Source of the DNA: Natronococcus pandeyae
Lineage (GTDB): Archaea > Halobacteriota > Halobacteria > Halobacteriales > Natrialbaceae
Direction: 5' to 3'
DNA length: 64,000 bases
NCBI RefSeq assembly: GCF_008122205.1
Contig: NZ_PHNJ01000001.1
Coordinates: forward strand, 558,001 to 622,000
The translations under genes were made by a program, and so were the position numbers. Positions 34,987-44,448 of this stretch are shown here, in pieces (position 1 is the first letter of the stretch; every line of letters begins with the position of its first letter). The notes beneath the pieces were generated by a model. That model searched no databases and was not told the DNA's origin. It saw nothing but the letters and a program-made list of their open reading frames with translations.

Positions 34987-35316
34987 TCAGGTGACAAACG
35001 CGTACAGAAACAACATTACGAAGTAGACCAGAATCAGCGTTCCGAGCGCGTAGAGCCGGAACCGCCGGATTTCTGCGCCCTCCTCGACGTAGGCGCGCTC
35101 GAAGGCGGCTCGCTCGCGCTCGGAGAGACGATCCGGGTGCTCGAGCCCGCAGTGTAACGTCCGCAGCCGCCGCTCGTGGAACGGCTGTCCGCAGTAGGGA
35201 CAGCGGACGGGCGACTCGTCGCCGCGAATCGACACGGTCGGCGGGCCGGCGGCGTCAGCTGCGTCACTGCGCTCGCCCGACTCCGCGTTCGGGGCCTCGG
35301 TGTCGAATCCAGCCAC
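34987..35316 (-). CDS. Zinc-finger protein with C-terminal membrane anchor
   Basis: A 109-residue protein. A C2H2-like finger VRCPYCGQPFHERRLRTLHC then GLEHPDRLSE occupies about residues 37-65, and one transmembrane helix LGTLILVYFVMLFLYAFVT ends the protein. Similar tail-anchored zinc-finger proteins sit next to haloarchaeal heme/cytochrome oxidase genes, as here (the divergent heme synthase fusion). The start is uncertain: a GTG at 35316 is chosen, as the frame beyond runs antisense through the neighbouring gene. A role in oxidase assembly is conjecture. Confidence 0.68.
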   Translation of the reverse strand: MAGFDTEAPNAESGERSDAADAAGPPTVSIRGDESPVRCPYCGQPFHERRLRTLHCGLEHPDRLSERERAAFERAYVEEGAEIRRFRLYALGTLILVYFVMLFLYAFVT

Positions 35317-35451
35317 GGTAGGCCGACCTACGTCGTCACGGACAGTAGATGTTCGGCTCCACCGTCCGTAGACGGCCGGATCGAGCGAAAGATGGCGACG
35401 AAAACGGGAATCATAAATACGCAGAGTCGAACGGTGTAGACGAGAATAGCC

Positions 35452-36885
35452 GTGGCAACCGAGTCGTTCCCCCGCCCGATCGGTACGCGCCGTCGCTTCA
35501 CTGGATTGCTCGCAGCGACTGCCCTCGGCGTCTACCTCCTGTTGATTATCGGTGCGACGACGTCGATCACTAACGCGGCCGCGGCGTGTTCGACGTGGCC
35601 GACCTGTCACGCACCGGTCGATCCCCTGAGTCAGACGGATCTGGCAATCGCCTGGGGTCACCGGATCGCCGCCGTTTTCGTCGGCCTGCTCGTCGCAGCG
35701 AGCGCGGTCGCCGCGACGCTCGGTGACGCCTCGAGTCGCGTCCAGGCCGTCCTCCTCGCCGGGGCCGCGCTGTACGTCGTCCAGATCGGCGTCGGCGCCG
35801 CCACCGCCACGCTCGGACCCGCCGCGATCGTTCCCGGGCTCCACCTCGCGCTCGGCCTCGTGATCTTCACGGCCGTCGTCCTCGCGCTCGCCTGGGACCT
35901 CGAACTGGCAACGGGACGCGAGAACGATATCATCGAATCGCCGGAACCGCTCGAGCCGGAACCCGCCGCCGAGAGCGGACGATCGCTGCCCTCGGGGCGA
36001 CTCGCTCGGGCCCGACTCACCGCGTTCGCGTACTTCAAGATGATGAAGCCGCGGCTGATGTGGCTGCTCTGTCTCGTCGCCGCCGCGGGAATGGCGCTCG
36101 CCGCCGGACCCGCCCTCGACCGCTACACGATCGTCGCCACCCTCGCTGGCGGTGTCCTCGCGATCGGTGCCTCGGGGACGTTCAACCACGTCCTCGAGCG
36201 CGACGTCGACCAGCAGATGTCCCGGACGGCCGACCGACCGCTGGCGACCGACCTGATTCCGGTCCGGAACGCGCTGCTGTTCGGCTTCTTCCTGTCGGGT
36301 GCGTCGATGGCCGTCTTCCTGACGATCAACGCCCTCGCGGCCGCGCTCGGGCTCGCCGCGATCCTGTTCTACAGCGTCGTCTACACGCTGTTGCTCAAGC
36401 CGAACACGGTCCAGAACACGGTCCTCGGCGGACTCGCAGGTGCGCTGCCGGCGCTGATCGGCTGGGCGGCCGTCACCAACGAGATCGGTCTCCCCGCCCT
36501 CGCGCTCGCGGGCGTCATCTTCCTCTGGACGCCGGCGCACTTCTACAACCTCGCACTGGCGTACAAGGACGACTACGCCCGCGGCGGCTTCCCGATGATG
36601 CCCGTCGTCCGCGGCGAGACCGAAACCAGAAAGCACATCCTCTACTACCTCGCCGCGACGCTCGTCGGAACGGTCGGACTCGCCTGGATCACCGATCTCG
36701 GCGCGCTCTACGCGACGACGGTCGTCGTCTTCGGCGGGGTCTTCCTCTGGACCGCCGTCGTCCTCCACTTCGAGCAGACCGAGGCCGCGGCGTTCCGCTC
36801 GTTCCACGCCTCGAACGCGTTCCTCGGCGCCGTGCTCGTCGCGATCCTCGTCGACGCGCTCGTGCTTACTACGTCGCTGGTCTGA
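35452..36885 (+). CDS. ctaB: Fused heme A synthase-like / heme O synthase (CtaB)
   Basis: A 477-residue membrane protein with two parts. Residues 15-150 form a four-helix half-size CtaA/COX15-like domain with His70 (WGHRIAAVF), His131 (GLHLALGL) and the Cys46/Cys52 pair (CSTWPTC). After a polar linker (about 152-185), residues 190-477 are protoheme IX farnesyltransferase with the Asp-rich prenyl diphosphate site NHVLERDVDQQMSRTADRP (245-263) and KPNTVQNTVLGGLAGALP. The pair would make heme O and possibly heme A for terminal oxidases. The start is a GTG at 35452, with a CATAAATA TATA box about 33-40 nt upstream. Confidence 0.92.
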   Translation: MATESFPRPIGTRRRFTGLLAATALGVYLLLIIGATTSITNAAAACSTWPTCHAPVDPLSQTDLAIAWGHRIAAVFVGLLVAASAVAATLGDASSRVQAVLLAGAALYVVQIGVGAATATLGPAAIVPGLHLALGLVIFTAVVLALAWDLELATGRENDIIESPEPLEPEPAAESGRSLPSGRLARARLTAFAYFKMMKPRLMWLLCLVAAAGMALAAGPALDRYTIVATLAGGVLAIGASGTFNHVLERDVDQQMSRTADRPLATDLIPVRNALLFGFFLSGASMAVFLTINALAAALGLAAILFYSVVYTLLLKPNTVQNTVLGGLAGALPALIGWAAVTNEIGLPALALAGVIFLWTPAHFYNLALAYKDDYARGGFPMMPVVRGETETRKHILYYLAATLVGTVGLAWITDLGALYATTVVVFGGVFLWTAVVLHFEQTEAAAFRSFHASNAFLGAVLVAILVDALVLTTSLV

Positions 36886-36957
36886 TTTTCGCTCGCTACC
36901 CCGCAAGGTGCAAGCGACACCGTCACTGTCGGTCGTCGCCGAGTGCGGTCGACGCGT

Positions 36958-37305
36958 ATGGTATTCGTCACTACCTTCGTCGTCAGTCTCGTAACCGGCG
37001 GGCTGGGTGTGTACCTCGGCGCGCGACTCGTCCTCGGCTCGGACGACCGCATCAACGCGGTCGTCACCGGGTTACTCGGAGCCGTCGTCCTGGTCGGCGG
37101 CGGCCTGCTCTTCGGCTGGGTGCCGGTGCTGGGTCAGCTCCTGCTGTTTTTCGTCTACGTCGCGATGATCCGCCACCGCTATCCGGCCGATTGGGTCGAC
37201 GCAGCCAAGGTTTCGGGTATCGCCTGGTTCACCGTCGTCGTCGTGCTGGCGCTGCTCGCGGTCGTCGGCGTCGTGACGCTCGAGGTCGTCGGAATTCCCG
37301 CCTGA
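36958..37305 (+). CDS. Small polytopic membrane protein
   Basis: A 115-residue protein with about four hydrophobic segments and very few charges apart from a central IRHRYPADWVDAAKV loop. It follows the heme synthase by 72 nt in the same direction. The ATG at 36958 is preferred to a GTG five codons upstream. Function is unknown; association with the oxidase/heme cluster is suggested only by position. Confidence 0.68.
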   Translation: MVFVTTFVVSLVTGGLGVYLGARLVLGSDDRINAVVTGLLGAVVLVGGGLLFGWVPVLGQLLLFFVYVAMIRHRYPADWVDAAKVSGIAWFTVVVVLALLAVVGVVTLEVVGIPA

Positions 37306-37413
37306 GCGGCCGCGTTCCGGAGTGTCGACTATCGGTTCTGGAATCGGCCTGCGTGCGGGCCGACCGCGCAGAAGCGGTATCCATAACACCCCCCACCCCA
37401 TAGCGATTGTCGA

Positions 37414-38061
37414 ATGAACCGCCGTTCGTTTCTGACACTGGCTGCCGGAGTCGGCACGTCTCTGGCGCTCGCAGGCTGTACGGCGTTGTTCGATGCCTCG
37501 CTTCCCAGCGAACTCGAGGACGTCGAACCGGACGCCGACCAGCTCCCGACACCGACGGTCGGCGAGGGCGACGTCACCATCGACGTGTACGAAGACTTCG
37601 GCTGTCCCGCCTGCCAGGAGTTTCAGGCCGACGTGTTCCCCCAACTCGAGCAGCGGCTCCTCGAGGACGACGAGGCGACGTATCGACACTACGACTTCCC
37701 GCTGCCGGTAGAGGACGAGTCGATTCCGATGGCAAACGCCGCTCGCACGGTCCAGGCCGCGACGGGTACCGACGACGAACCCACGGGCCAGTTCTTCGAG
37801 TACAAGCGAGCGGTGATGGAGGCCAGCGACTGGAGCGACGAGGGGCTGGCGAATCTCGCGGAAGCCGAGACCGACATCGACCCGAACAACGTCCTCGACG
37901 GACTCGAGGAGAAAACCTACTACCCGACGCTCGCCGCCGACTGGAACCGAGGCGACGAGAACGGCGTCGACAGCACCCCGACGGTGCTGGTCGACGGGGA
38001 GCCAGTCGAGGATCCGCTCGACGTCGACGAGATCGTTTCGGCCGTCGAAAACGCCGCATAA
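37414..38061 (+). CDS. DsbA-like thioredoxin-fold lipoprotein
   Basis: A 215-residue exported lipoprotein. Its signal is MNRRSFLTLAAGVGTSLALA with the twin Arg at 3-4, followed by a lipobox at Cys22 (LAGC). The mature thioredoxin-fold domain has the redox motif CPAC (Cys64-Cys67) after VYEDFGC and a cis-Pro loop STPTVLVDGEPV. This is the DsbA/DSBA oxidoreductase type. It would form or isomerise disulfides of secreted proteins or assist Cys pairs in cytochrome oxidase. Located downstream of the heme synthase genes. Confidence 0.9.
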   Translation: MNRRSFLTLAAGVGTSLALAGCTALFDASLPSELEDVEPDADQLPTPTVGEGDVTIDVYEDFGCPACQEFQADVFPQLEQRLLEDDEATYRHYDFPLPVEDESIPMANAARTVQAATGTDDEPTGQFFEYKRAVMEASDWSDEGLANLAEAETDIDPNNVLDGLEEKTYYPTLAADWNRGDENGVDSTPTVLVDGEPVEDPLDVDEIVSAVENAA

Positions 38062-38252
38062 CGGCACGCTGGGTCCTATCACGGTAGCGTCGCTACCGAA
38101 TCGACGACTTCCTGTCGATCCGGCAGCTTCCAACTGTTTTCTGGACGTTTGGACAGAACTATGCACCTGTCGGCCCGATTTGCGGACTGTCCGGGAGTTT
38201 CGTAGTATATTGTTACTACCTCGAGCGACGTATCCTCCGGTGAGGGAGACCA

Positions 38253-38879
38253 ATGCCGACAGACGAGTTACAACCGACTGCAGAGCGGCGGACCGGCGAA
38301 ATCGAACACGGCGTCGATGCGGGGAAACACCTCGAGTTCATCGACTGGGTCGAGGCGAACCCGGACGAGGCGATGCTCGAGTTCCGGGCCTCTGGCGTCG
38401 CCGAGGAAATCGCGAACCGGACGACCGCGACGATCGGCGACTGGGCGCTTGGCGGCGACGAGATGGGCGACGTACGCGAACACACGCTCGAATTCGGCCT
38501 CCCGCCGGAACTCGAGGAGGCGATGGGATACGTCGAATCGACCGACCGACACGAAGCGATCGAAGGTGCGCTAGCGGGACTCACCGCGTGCATCAACGGA
38601 ACCATCGTCTACAACGCGATCCGCGAGGGGATCGACGTCGAGGGAGTAGCGACGACGGTTCGCGCGCCGGTCGACCTCCGGATGCTGTTCGGGATCCACG
38701 ATATCGACCGTGCTCACGACATGTACGGCGAGCTCGAGATCGACGTCGAGGTGATGGGTGATCTCACACCGGAGGAGAAGATCGCCGTTCGCAACTATCC
38801 GAAGCGCTCACCGGTCTACAACCTCGTGACGCTCGAACACCCGAACGTGCCGAACGTCGATTTCACCACTGCTGCCTGA
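38253..38879 (+). CDS. OsmC-like family protein
   Basis: A 208-residue OsmC/Ohr-type protein. The family block LAGLTACINGTIVYNAIREG contains the single conserved Cys, followed by IDVEGVATTVRAPVDLRMLF. The second Cys of Ohr peroxidases is not obvious, so organic hydroperoxide reductase activity is uncertain. Residues 1-45 are an N-terminal extension. A TATA-like AGTATATTG at 38203-38211 lies about 45 nt before the ATG, and GGTGAGGG just upstream could be a ribosome-binding site. Confidence 0.84.
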   Translation: MPTDELQPTAERRTGEIEHGVDAGKHLEFIDWVEANPDEAMLEFRASGVAEEIANRTTATIGDWALGGDEMGDVREHTLEFGLPPELEEAMGYVESTDRHEAIEGALAGLTACINGTIVYNAIREGIDVEGVATTVRAPVDLRMLFGIHDIDRAHDMYGELEIDVEVMGDLTPEEKIAVRNYPKRSPVYNLVTLEHPNVPNVDFTTAA

Positions 38880-38907
38880 GAGACATCCTCCTCTTTTGAC
38901 GCCGTTG

Positions 38908-39915
38908 CTACTCGTCGTCTCGACGAGCCGAGTCGATCCGCTCGAACTGGTCCTCGCTGAGGTCGAGGTCGACGGCGCCGACGTTCTCCTCGAGCTGGTC
39001 GGGCGTTCGCGCGCCGACGATCGGCACGCAGGTAAACCGGTCCTGCTGTGTGAGCCAGCGCAACGAGACCTGTGCCGGCGAGGCGTCGACCTCGCTCGCG
39101 ACGCTCTCGACCGCCTCGAGGACGTCCCACGCCCGGTCGGTCGCGTAGCGGTCCTCGAAGACGTCGTCCAGGCTGCCCCGCGAGCCGTCGGGTGCTTCGA
39201 CGCCGCCGTCATCGGTGCGCTCGTACTTGCCCGTCAGGAAGCCGCCGGCCAGCGGCGAGTACGGACAGACCGCGAGATCCTGGTCGGCGCAGACGTCGAG
39301 GTAGTCGCCGACGGCGTCGTAGTGGGCGGCGTTGACCATCGGCTGGGTGACGTCGAACCGCTCGAGGCCCTCGACGTCGCTGGTCCAGAGTGCCTTCGTG
39401 AGCTGCCAGGCGGCCATCGTCGAAGCCCCGAGGTGGTTGACTTTCCCCTCGCGGACGAGGTCGGTCAGCACCGACATGGTCTCCTCGATCGGAGTGTCCT
39501 CGTCCCAGCGGTGAATGTAGTAGAGGTCGAGGTAGTCGGTGCCGAGTCGGTCGAGCGTGCCTTCGATCTGGGCGCGGATGTGCTTTCGTCCGAGTCCCGA
39601 ATCGTTCGGTCCGGGCTCGCCCCAGCCGTTAAACGGGAAGTACACCTTCGAGGCGATGACGACGTCCTCGCGGTCGACGTCGCGGTCTGCGAGCCACTCG
39701 CCGATCCACTCCTCGCTGGTGCCGTCGGGGTCGCCGTAGACGTTGGCGGTGTCGATGAAGTTGATGCCGTGCTCCCGGCAGGCGTCGAGCAGTTCGTGGG
39801 CCTCCTCGCGGTCGGTTTCGTTCTCGACGCCACCGGTCGCGCGACCGAACCGCCAGGTACCAAAGCAGAGTTTCGAGACGGTCGTGCCCGTGTTTCCGAG
39901 CGTAGTGTACTCCAT
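38908..39915 (-). CDS. Aldo/keto reductase
   Basis: A 335-residue TIM-barrel NADPH oxidoreductase. The start MEYTTLGNTGTTVSKLCFGT is the standard N-terminal pattern. The catalytic tetrad is visible as Asp and Tyr in FIDTANVYG, Lys in VIASKVYFP, and His in YIHRWD. The cofactor-binding C-terminus has IVGARTPDQLEENVGAV. An in-frame start nine codons earlier is less likely. The substrate is not predictable. Confidence 0.92.
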   Translation of the reverse strand: MEYTTLGNTGTTVSKLCFGTWRFGRATGGVENETDREEAHELLDACREHGINFIDTANVYGDPDGTSEEWIGEWLADRDVDREDVVIASKVYFPFNGWGEPGPNDSGLGRKHIRAQIEGTLDRLGTDYLDLYYIHRWDEDTPIEETMSVLTDLVREGKVNHLGASTMAAWQLTKALWTSDVEGLERFDVTQPMVNAAHYDAVGDYLDVCADQDLAVCPYSPLAGGFLTGKYERTDDGGVEAPDGSRGSLDDVFEDRYATDRAWDVLEAVESVASEVDASPAQVSLRWLTQQDRFTCVPIVGARTPDQLEENVGAVDLDLSEDQFERIDSARRDDE

Positions 39916-39978
39916 ATCCGGCGGTTCTCCCGCGAGCGACAAAACGGATTGGGCTGCGGCGAACGACGAATCGGGCGG

Positions 39979-40938
39979 CTACAGATCGAACGACGGCAAC
40001 ACTTCCTCCTCGTAGAACTCGATCGCGGGCTCCTGCTCGGGGCCGACCTGGTGGTAGTGAATGTGGTCGTAGCCGACGTCGAGCGCCTGCTCGATGCTCT
40101 CGATGTGATCCTGCGGGTCGGGACTGGTCGTCGTTCCCGACTCCGCGATGTCCTCCTTCTCGACCATCTGGGCCGCCTGCTCGAAGTGCGCCGGCGTCGG
40201 CAGTTCCTGGCCGAGTTCGCCCGGAATCGAGCCGTTGGGCCAGTACTCGTAGATCGTCTCGACGGCCTCCTCCTCGGTCTCGGCGTAACAGCCGTGCAGC
40301 TGGGTGTATTTCGGTCCGTCGCCGCCGGCATCTGCGTAGACCTCGGCCGGCTTCTCCTTCGGACCGGAACACCAGAGTCCGTCGGTGTTGTCGGCGACCC
40401 ACTCGGCCGTCTGGGGCCCGAACGCGCTCCCGATCACCGTCGGTTGTTCGTCGGGACAGGTGAAGAGCCGGGCGTTCTCGACCGTGTAGTGCTCGCCGCG
40501 GTGGCTCGTCGTCTGCCCGGTCCAGAGCTTTCGCATGACGTCCATCGCCTCGTCCAGCATCTCGAGGCGGACGTCGTGTTCGGGCCAGCGCTCGCCCGTG
40601 ACGTGTTCGTTCAGGTTCTCGCCGGTGCCGACGCCGAAGGTGAACCGGTCGCCGAACATCTCGTCGACCGTCGCGACGGCGTGGGCGACGTTGACTGGGT
40701 GGATGCGGATCGTCGGGCAGGTGACGCCGACGCCGACTTCGATCTCGTCGGTCGCGTTCGCGATCGCGCCGAGCGTCGACCAGACGAACGGCGACTCGCC
40801 CTGCGCGGAGACCCACGGGTGGAAGTGATCCGAAATCGAGAGAAAGTCGAAGCCCGCTTGCTCCGCCCGTTCGGCGATCTCGACGAGTTCGTTCGGCTCG
40901 TGCTCCTCGCTCGAGAGCGTGTACCCGAGTTGTGCCAT
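39979..40938 (-). CDS. F420-dependent LLM-class oxidoreductase
   Basis: A 319-residue bacterial luciferase-like monooxygenase family protein. FDFLSISDHFHPWVSAQGES, PTIRIHPVNVAHAVATVDEM and RFTFGVGTGENLNEHVTG resemble the subgroup containing F420-dependent glucose-6-phosphate dehydrogenase. Haloarchaea make coenzyme F420, so F420 dependence is plausible, but the substrate is unknown. The ATG at 40938 matches the family start. Confidence 0.88.
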   Translation of the reverse strand: MAQLGYTLSSEEHEPNELVEIAERAEQAGFDFLSISDHFHPWVSAQGESPFVWSTLGAIANATDEIEVGVGVTCPTIRIHPVNVAHAVATVDEMFGDRFTFGVGTGENLNEHVTGERWPEHDVRLEMLDEAMDVMRKLWTGQTTSHRGEHYTVENARLFTCPDEQPTVIGSAFGPQTAEWVADNTDGLWCSGPKEKPAEVYADAGGDGPKYTQLHGCYAETEEEAVETIYEYWPNGSIPGELGQELPTPAHFEQAAQMVEKEDIAESGTTTSPDPQDHIESIEQALDVGYDHIHYHQVGPEQEPAIEFYEEEVLPSFDL

Positions 40939-41062
40939 ATTCCGGCTTCGACGACCCTGTGAGTAGATGCTGGCCTTGCACACGCCTACGGAGCTGTCAC
41001 TCGAGTCTCGCGGCCGTCGTAGAGAGATCACGCAGAAAAGAGAGGTCGGGTACTCGGTCGAG

Positions 41063-42142
41063 TTACCCCTTCGTACCGCCGAAGGAGAACCCGTCTTCGA
41101 TGTACCGCTGGGCGAACATGTAGATGAAGACGACCGGCGACGCGTAGACGAGCGCGAACGCCGCGAACTGCCCCCAGGGAACGTTGTGCTCGTCGATGAG
41201 CGCGAACAGTCCGACCGGGAGCGTGTAGTGTTCGGGCGAGAGGATCAGCTGTGCGATGATGAACTCCATCCAGCCTACGAGGAAGATGAAGATGAAGATC
41301 GTGGCGATGCCGGGTTTGGCCAGCGGTAACACGACCTCCCAGGCGACGCGGAACGGCGACGCGCCGTCCATGACGGCCGCCTCCTCGAGGGAGGTGGGTA
41401 TCGAGTCCATGTACGTCTTTAACAACCATGTGTTGAACGGCACGGCCATCGCGGCGTAGTACAGCGACAGGACGAGCCGATTGTTCGTCACGCCCATGCT
41501 CGAGAAGATCGTGTACAGCGCGATGACCGAGGCGATACCCAGTCCGGCACCGACCTGCGTGAACAGGATGTAGCCGTAGAGCAGTTTCATCCGACCGGCG
41601 AACTCCTTCCGGGAGAACGCGTACGCTGCCGGAACGATCATCAGCATCGCGAACACGACCGTCCAGAAGCTGATGTACAGGCTGTTCCAGAAGTACCGCG
41701 GGAAGTCGGACGTCGAGTCCACGTAGTTCCCGGCATCGAGGAAGACGATCCGGGGCCAGGAGAGGTAGAACTCGACGTCGATGAACGGAATCGTGATCCC
41801 GATAATCGCACCGGGAATGGCGATGTCGCCGACAACCCAGATGAACGCCGCGGGATCGAACTGCTCCGGAATCAACCCGGCGCTGTCGGTCGAGTACAGC
41901 GTTGCTCCTTCGCCCTGTAGCGCGATGATGAAGATCCAGTAGACGGGGATCAACAGCACGAAGACGAACACGACCGTCGCCATCGTGGCGAACACCGTCT
42001 TCGCGACGTCTCTGGGATCGATCGTCCCTCGACGCATCCCGTCGATGGTGTACGCAACGTCGGCGCGCCACTCTGCCGGCTTCTCGAGGGCCGTCCGAAC
42101 GTCGTTGCGTACTCTGTTCGAGAGCCAGTCACGCATCGTCAT
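41063..42142 (-). CDS. Sugar ABC transporter permease (MalG type)
   Basis: A 359-residue permease of the CUT1 family. The EAA loop reads EEAAVMDGASPFRVAWEVVLPLAKPGI and couples to the ATPase. Six or more helices are visible, including VFVFVLLIPVYWIFIIAL and the C-terminal FVYASPVVFIYMFAQRYIED. The N-terminal part is about 60 residues longer than bacterial MalG. It overlaps the preceding permease gene by 4 nt (ATGA). Part of the importer with the genes up to 45796. Confidence 0.93.
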   Translation of the reverse strand: MTMRDWLSNRVRNDVRTALEKPAEWRADVAYTIDGMRRGTIDPRDVAKTVFATMATVVFVFVLLIPVYWIFIIALQGEGATLYSTDSAGLIPEQFDPAAFIWVVGDIAIPGAIIGITIPFIDVEFYLSWPRIVFLDAGNYVDSTSDFPRYFWNSLYISFWTVVFAMLMIVPAAYAFSRKEFAGRMKLLYGYILFTQVGAGLGIASVIALYTIFSSMGVTNNRLVLSLYYAAMAVPFNTWLLKTYMDSIPTSLEEAAVMDGASPFRVAWEVVLPLAKPGIATIFIFIFLVGWMEFIIAQLILSPEHYTLPVGLFALIDEHNVPWGQFAAFALVYASPVVFIYMFAQRYIEDGFSFGGTKG

Positions 42143-43137
42143 GGACCGTCCACCCCTTCGGCGAGACGGCCTTTCCAGACTGCAACTATCATGAAGGCAC
42201 CAATGAACGCGACTGCAGACATCATGATCGCCGCACCAGCCCCGTAGGCGTTGAAGTTAAACGCCTCCTGGTAGCCGTGCAGGACGATGAGTTCGTTCGC
42301 TCTGTTCGGTCCGCCGCGGTTGAACACGTACGGGATGAGGAACTGCGTGAACGAGGCCGCGGCCGTGAGGATCGACGCGAACATCACGGGCCGCTTGATC
42401 GACGGCACGGTCACGTGCCAGAATCGGTGGAAGTAGCCGGCGCCATCGACTTTCGCCGCGTCCATGAGTTCGTCCGAGACTGCCTGCAGGGCGCTCACGG
42501 TGATGATCACCATGAACGGGTACGCCAGCCACATTTCCGTGACGAGGTAGCTGGCGAACGCCATCCATCGATCGTTGAGCCACGCCTGTTCGCTGAATCC
42601 CAGGAAGATCACGGCCTGGTTGGCCAGTCCGAACCGCGCAGAACTGAAGATGCCGCTCCAGATCGTGATCGTGAAGATCGGCGGCAGCGCCCACGGGATG
42701 ATGATTATCGAGCGCATGTACCGCTTCCCTTTCACCCGGTCGCTCGTCATGATCATCGCGATGCCGACGCCGAACGCCACCTTCAGCGCGACGCTGCAGA
42801 TAACGAACAGCCAGGTGATGCCGAGCGAGTTCCAGAACGTCGGGTCCGAGAACACCGCGATATAGTTCTCGAGGCCGACGAACGACTCCTCACCTCGCAG
42901 GCCGAAGAAGCCGGTTACACCGCCCGGACCGTCCTGAAAGACGGTCGACGGCTCCGCGTCGGTAAACGAGAGGTAGATCGTGTACGCGAGCGGAAAAAAC
43001 ATGAACAGTGAGAACGCCAACAGTCCCGGAAGGACGAGAAACAGCGGCCGGTGCTCGTCGAGGCGCTCTCTGAGGTGTTTCGGCACGGTCGCCTGATAGC
43101 GTTCTCGCGTCCGATCTCCGACTGAAGAAAGACTCAT
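42139..43137 (-). CDS. Sugar ABC transporter permease (MalF type)
   Basis: A 332-residue CUT1 permease. The coupling EAA motif is DELMDAAKVDGAGYFHRFWHV then TVPSIKRPV. N-terminal LFLVLPGLLAFSLFMFFPLAYTIYLSF is the first helix. It lies between the binding protein (9-nt gap) and the MalG-type permease (4-nt overlap), so the three genes form one transcription unit. Confidence 0.93.
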   Translation of the reverse strand: MSLSSVGDRTRERYQATVPKHLRERLDEHRPLFLVLPGLLAFSLFMFFPLAYTIYLSFTDAEPSTVFQDGPGGVTGFFGLRGEESFVGLENYIAVFSDPTFWNSLGITWLFVICSVALKVAFGVGIAMIMTSDRVKGKRYMRSIIIIPWALPPIFTITIWSGIFSSARFGLANQAVIFLGFSEQAWLNDRWMAFASYLVTEMWLAYPFMVIITVSALQAVSDELMDAAKVDGAGYFHRFWHVTVPSIKRPVMFASILTAAASFTQFLIPYVFNRGGPNRANELIVLHGYQEAFNFNAYGAGAAIMMSAVAFIGAFMIVAVWKGRLAEGVDGP

Positions 43138-43146
43138 TGTTCGAGT

Positions 43147-44448
43147 TCAGTCCCAGGCGTCTTCGATTCGACTCTCCGCGTCAGCCATCGCGTCGGCGAC
43201 CGACTTGTTCCCGTTGAGCGCCTCCCACCACTCGTCCTCGAGCGGTTCCCAGACGGCCTGGAAATCGGGATCGACGGGCATCGGCTGGCCCTGGTCGACC
43301 GCTGCCGCGAAGCCCTGAAGGTCGTCGGTGAGTTCGTCCTCCTCTTCGCCGTCCTCGGCGAACGCGTTGTGAACCGGGATGAATCCGTGGTCGTCGGCCA
43401 TCTGCGCGATGACAGCAGTGTTCGTCGTGTACCACTCGGCGAAGGCACGTGCCGCGTCGGCTCGCTCGTCGTCCTCGTCCATCGCGGACGCGAAGTAGAT
43501 GAGCTGAACGCCAGTGAACGGACTCGGCGTGTGCCCCTCGACTTCCGGCCACGGTGCGACACCCCACTCGAACTCGTCTTCGTCGAGCTGCCCGAGCTGC
43601 CACGGGCCGCTGAAGAGGAACGGGGCGTTTCCTTCGAGGAAAACGGCTTCCTGTGCCTCGCCGTCCGGATCGCCCGGCATGTACTCCCAGACCTCGTCGA
43701 GGACGTACTCGAACCCTTCGACGGTTTCGCTGTTCGTCAGTCCGAGCTCGCCCGCCTCGTCGTCGTAATAGTGCCCCCCGAACCCGTGCGGGAACGCGCT
43801 CACGTGGTAGGCGTCCATGGGCCATCCCAGGCCGTAGGTGCCGTCCTCGGGGTCGTGGTGCTCTGCGGCGATGTCCAGCAACTCCTCGAAGGTCTCCGGC
43901 GGCTCGTCGACGTACTCCTTGTTGTAGATCAACCCGACGGTCTCCGCGGCGTGGGGAAGTCCGTGAAGCTCGCCATCGAACATACCCGACTCCGCGTTCT
44001 CGCCGAAGTACTCCTCGAGATCGAAGCTCACGTCGGCGGACTGGTCGCTGAGGAAGCCGTTCTGGTGGTATTCGCCGATCCAGTCGTGGGCCCACATGAA
44101 GAGTTCGGGGCCGTCACCGGCGGGGATCGCGGCCATCGTCTGCTCTTCGAGGTCCGAGATGTGGTTCGGTCCGATGTCGGCGTCGAACTGACCGTTGAAG
44201 CTCTCGAGATTCGCTTCGAAGTCGTCTTGCTCCCCGCCGGAGAGCGAGTGCCAGAGCGTCGCTTCTCCCGAGATGTCCTCTGGTTCGACCGTTTCCCAGT
44301 CCTCGTGTTCGTCGTAGTCCTCGGCGCCGCCGTTCCCGCCGTCGTCGTCGCCCGATTCCGGTTCTTCCGTACTGATGCACCCTGCGAGGACGCCGGCAGC
44401 CGAAGCGCCCGCGAGATACTTCACCATTGTTCTCCGTTCCATTGTCAT
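43147..44448 (-). CDS. Extracellular sugar-binding lipoprotein (MalE type)
   Basis: A 433-residue solute-binding protein of the maltose/CUT1 type. The signal RRTMVKYLAGASAAGVLAGC combines twin Arg and a lipobox Cys, so it is Tat-exported and lipid-anchored. The mature protein starts with a long acidic Gly/Asp/Glu linker and continues with TLWHSLSGGEQDDFEANLES and typical NAPFLFSGPWQLGQL. The likely ligand is malto-oligosaccharide, inferred from the amylase gene downstream of the ATPase. Three possible ATGs fall within the first eight codons. Confidence 0.93.
   Translation of the reverse strand: MTMERRTMVKYLAGASAAGVLAGCISTEEPESGDDDGGNGGAEDYDEHEDWETVEPEDISGEATLWHSLSGGEQDDFEANLESFNGQFDADIGPNHISDLEEQTMAAIPAGDGPELFMWAHDWIGEYHQNGFLSDQSADVSFDLEEYFGENAESGMFDGELHGLPHAAETVGLIYNKEYVDEPPETFEELLDIAAEHHDPEDGTYGLGWPMDAYHVSAFPHGFGGHYYDDEAGELGLTNSETVEGFEYVLDEVWEYMPGDPDGEAQEAVFLEGNAPFLFSGPWQLGQLDEDEFEWGVAPWPEVEGHTPSPFTGVQLIYFASAMDEDDERADAARAFAEWYTTNTAVIAQMADDHGFIPVHNAFAEDGEEEDELTDDLQGFAAAVDQGQPMPVDPDFQAVWEPLEDEWWEALNGNKSVADAMADAESRIEDAWD

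Noticed and set aside
34987-36906. Minus-strand open frame of 639 codons
   Set aside because: Only the last 109 codons look like a real protein (zinc finger plus membrane helix). The rest is antisense of the heme synthase gene and is Arg/Glu-rich.
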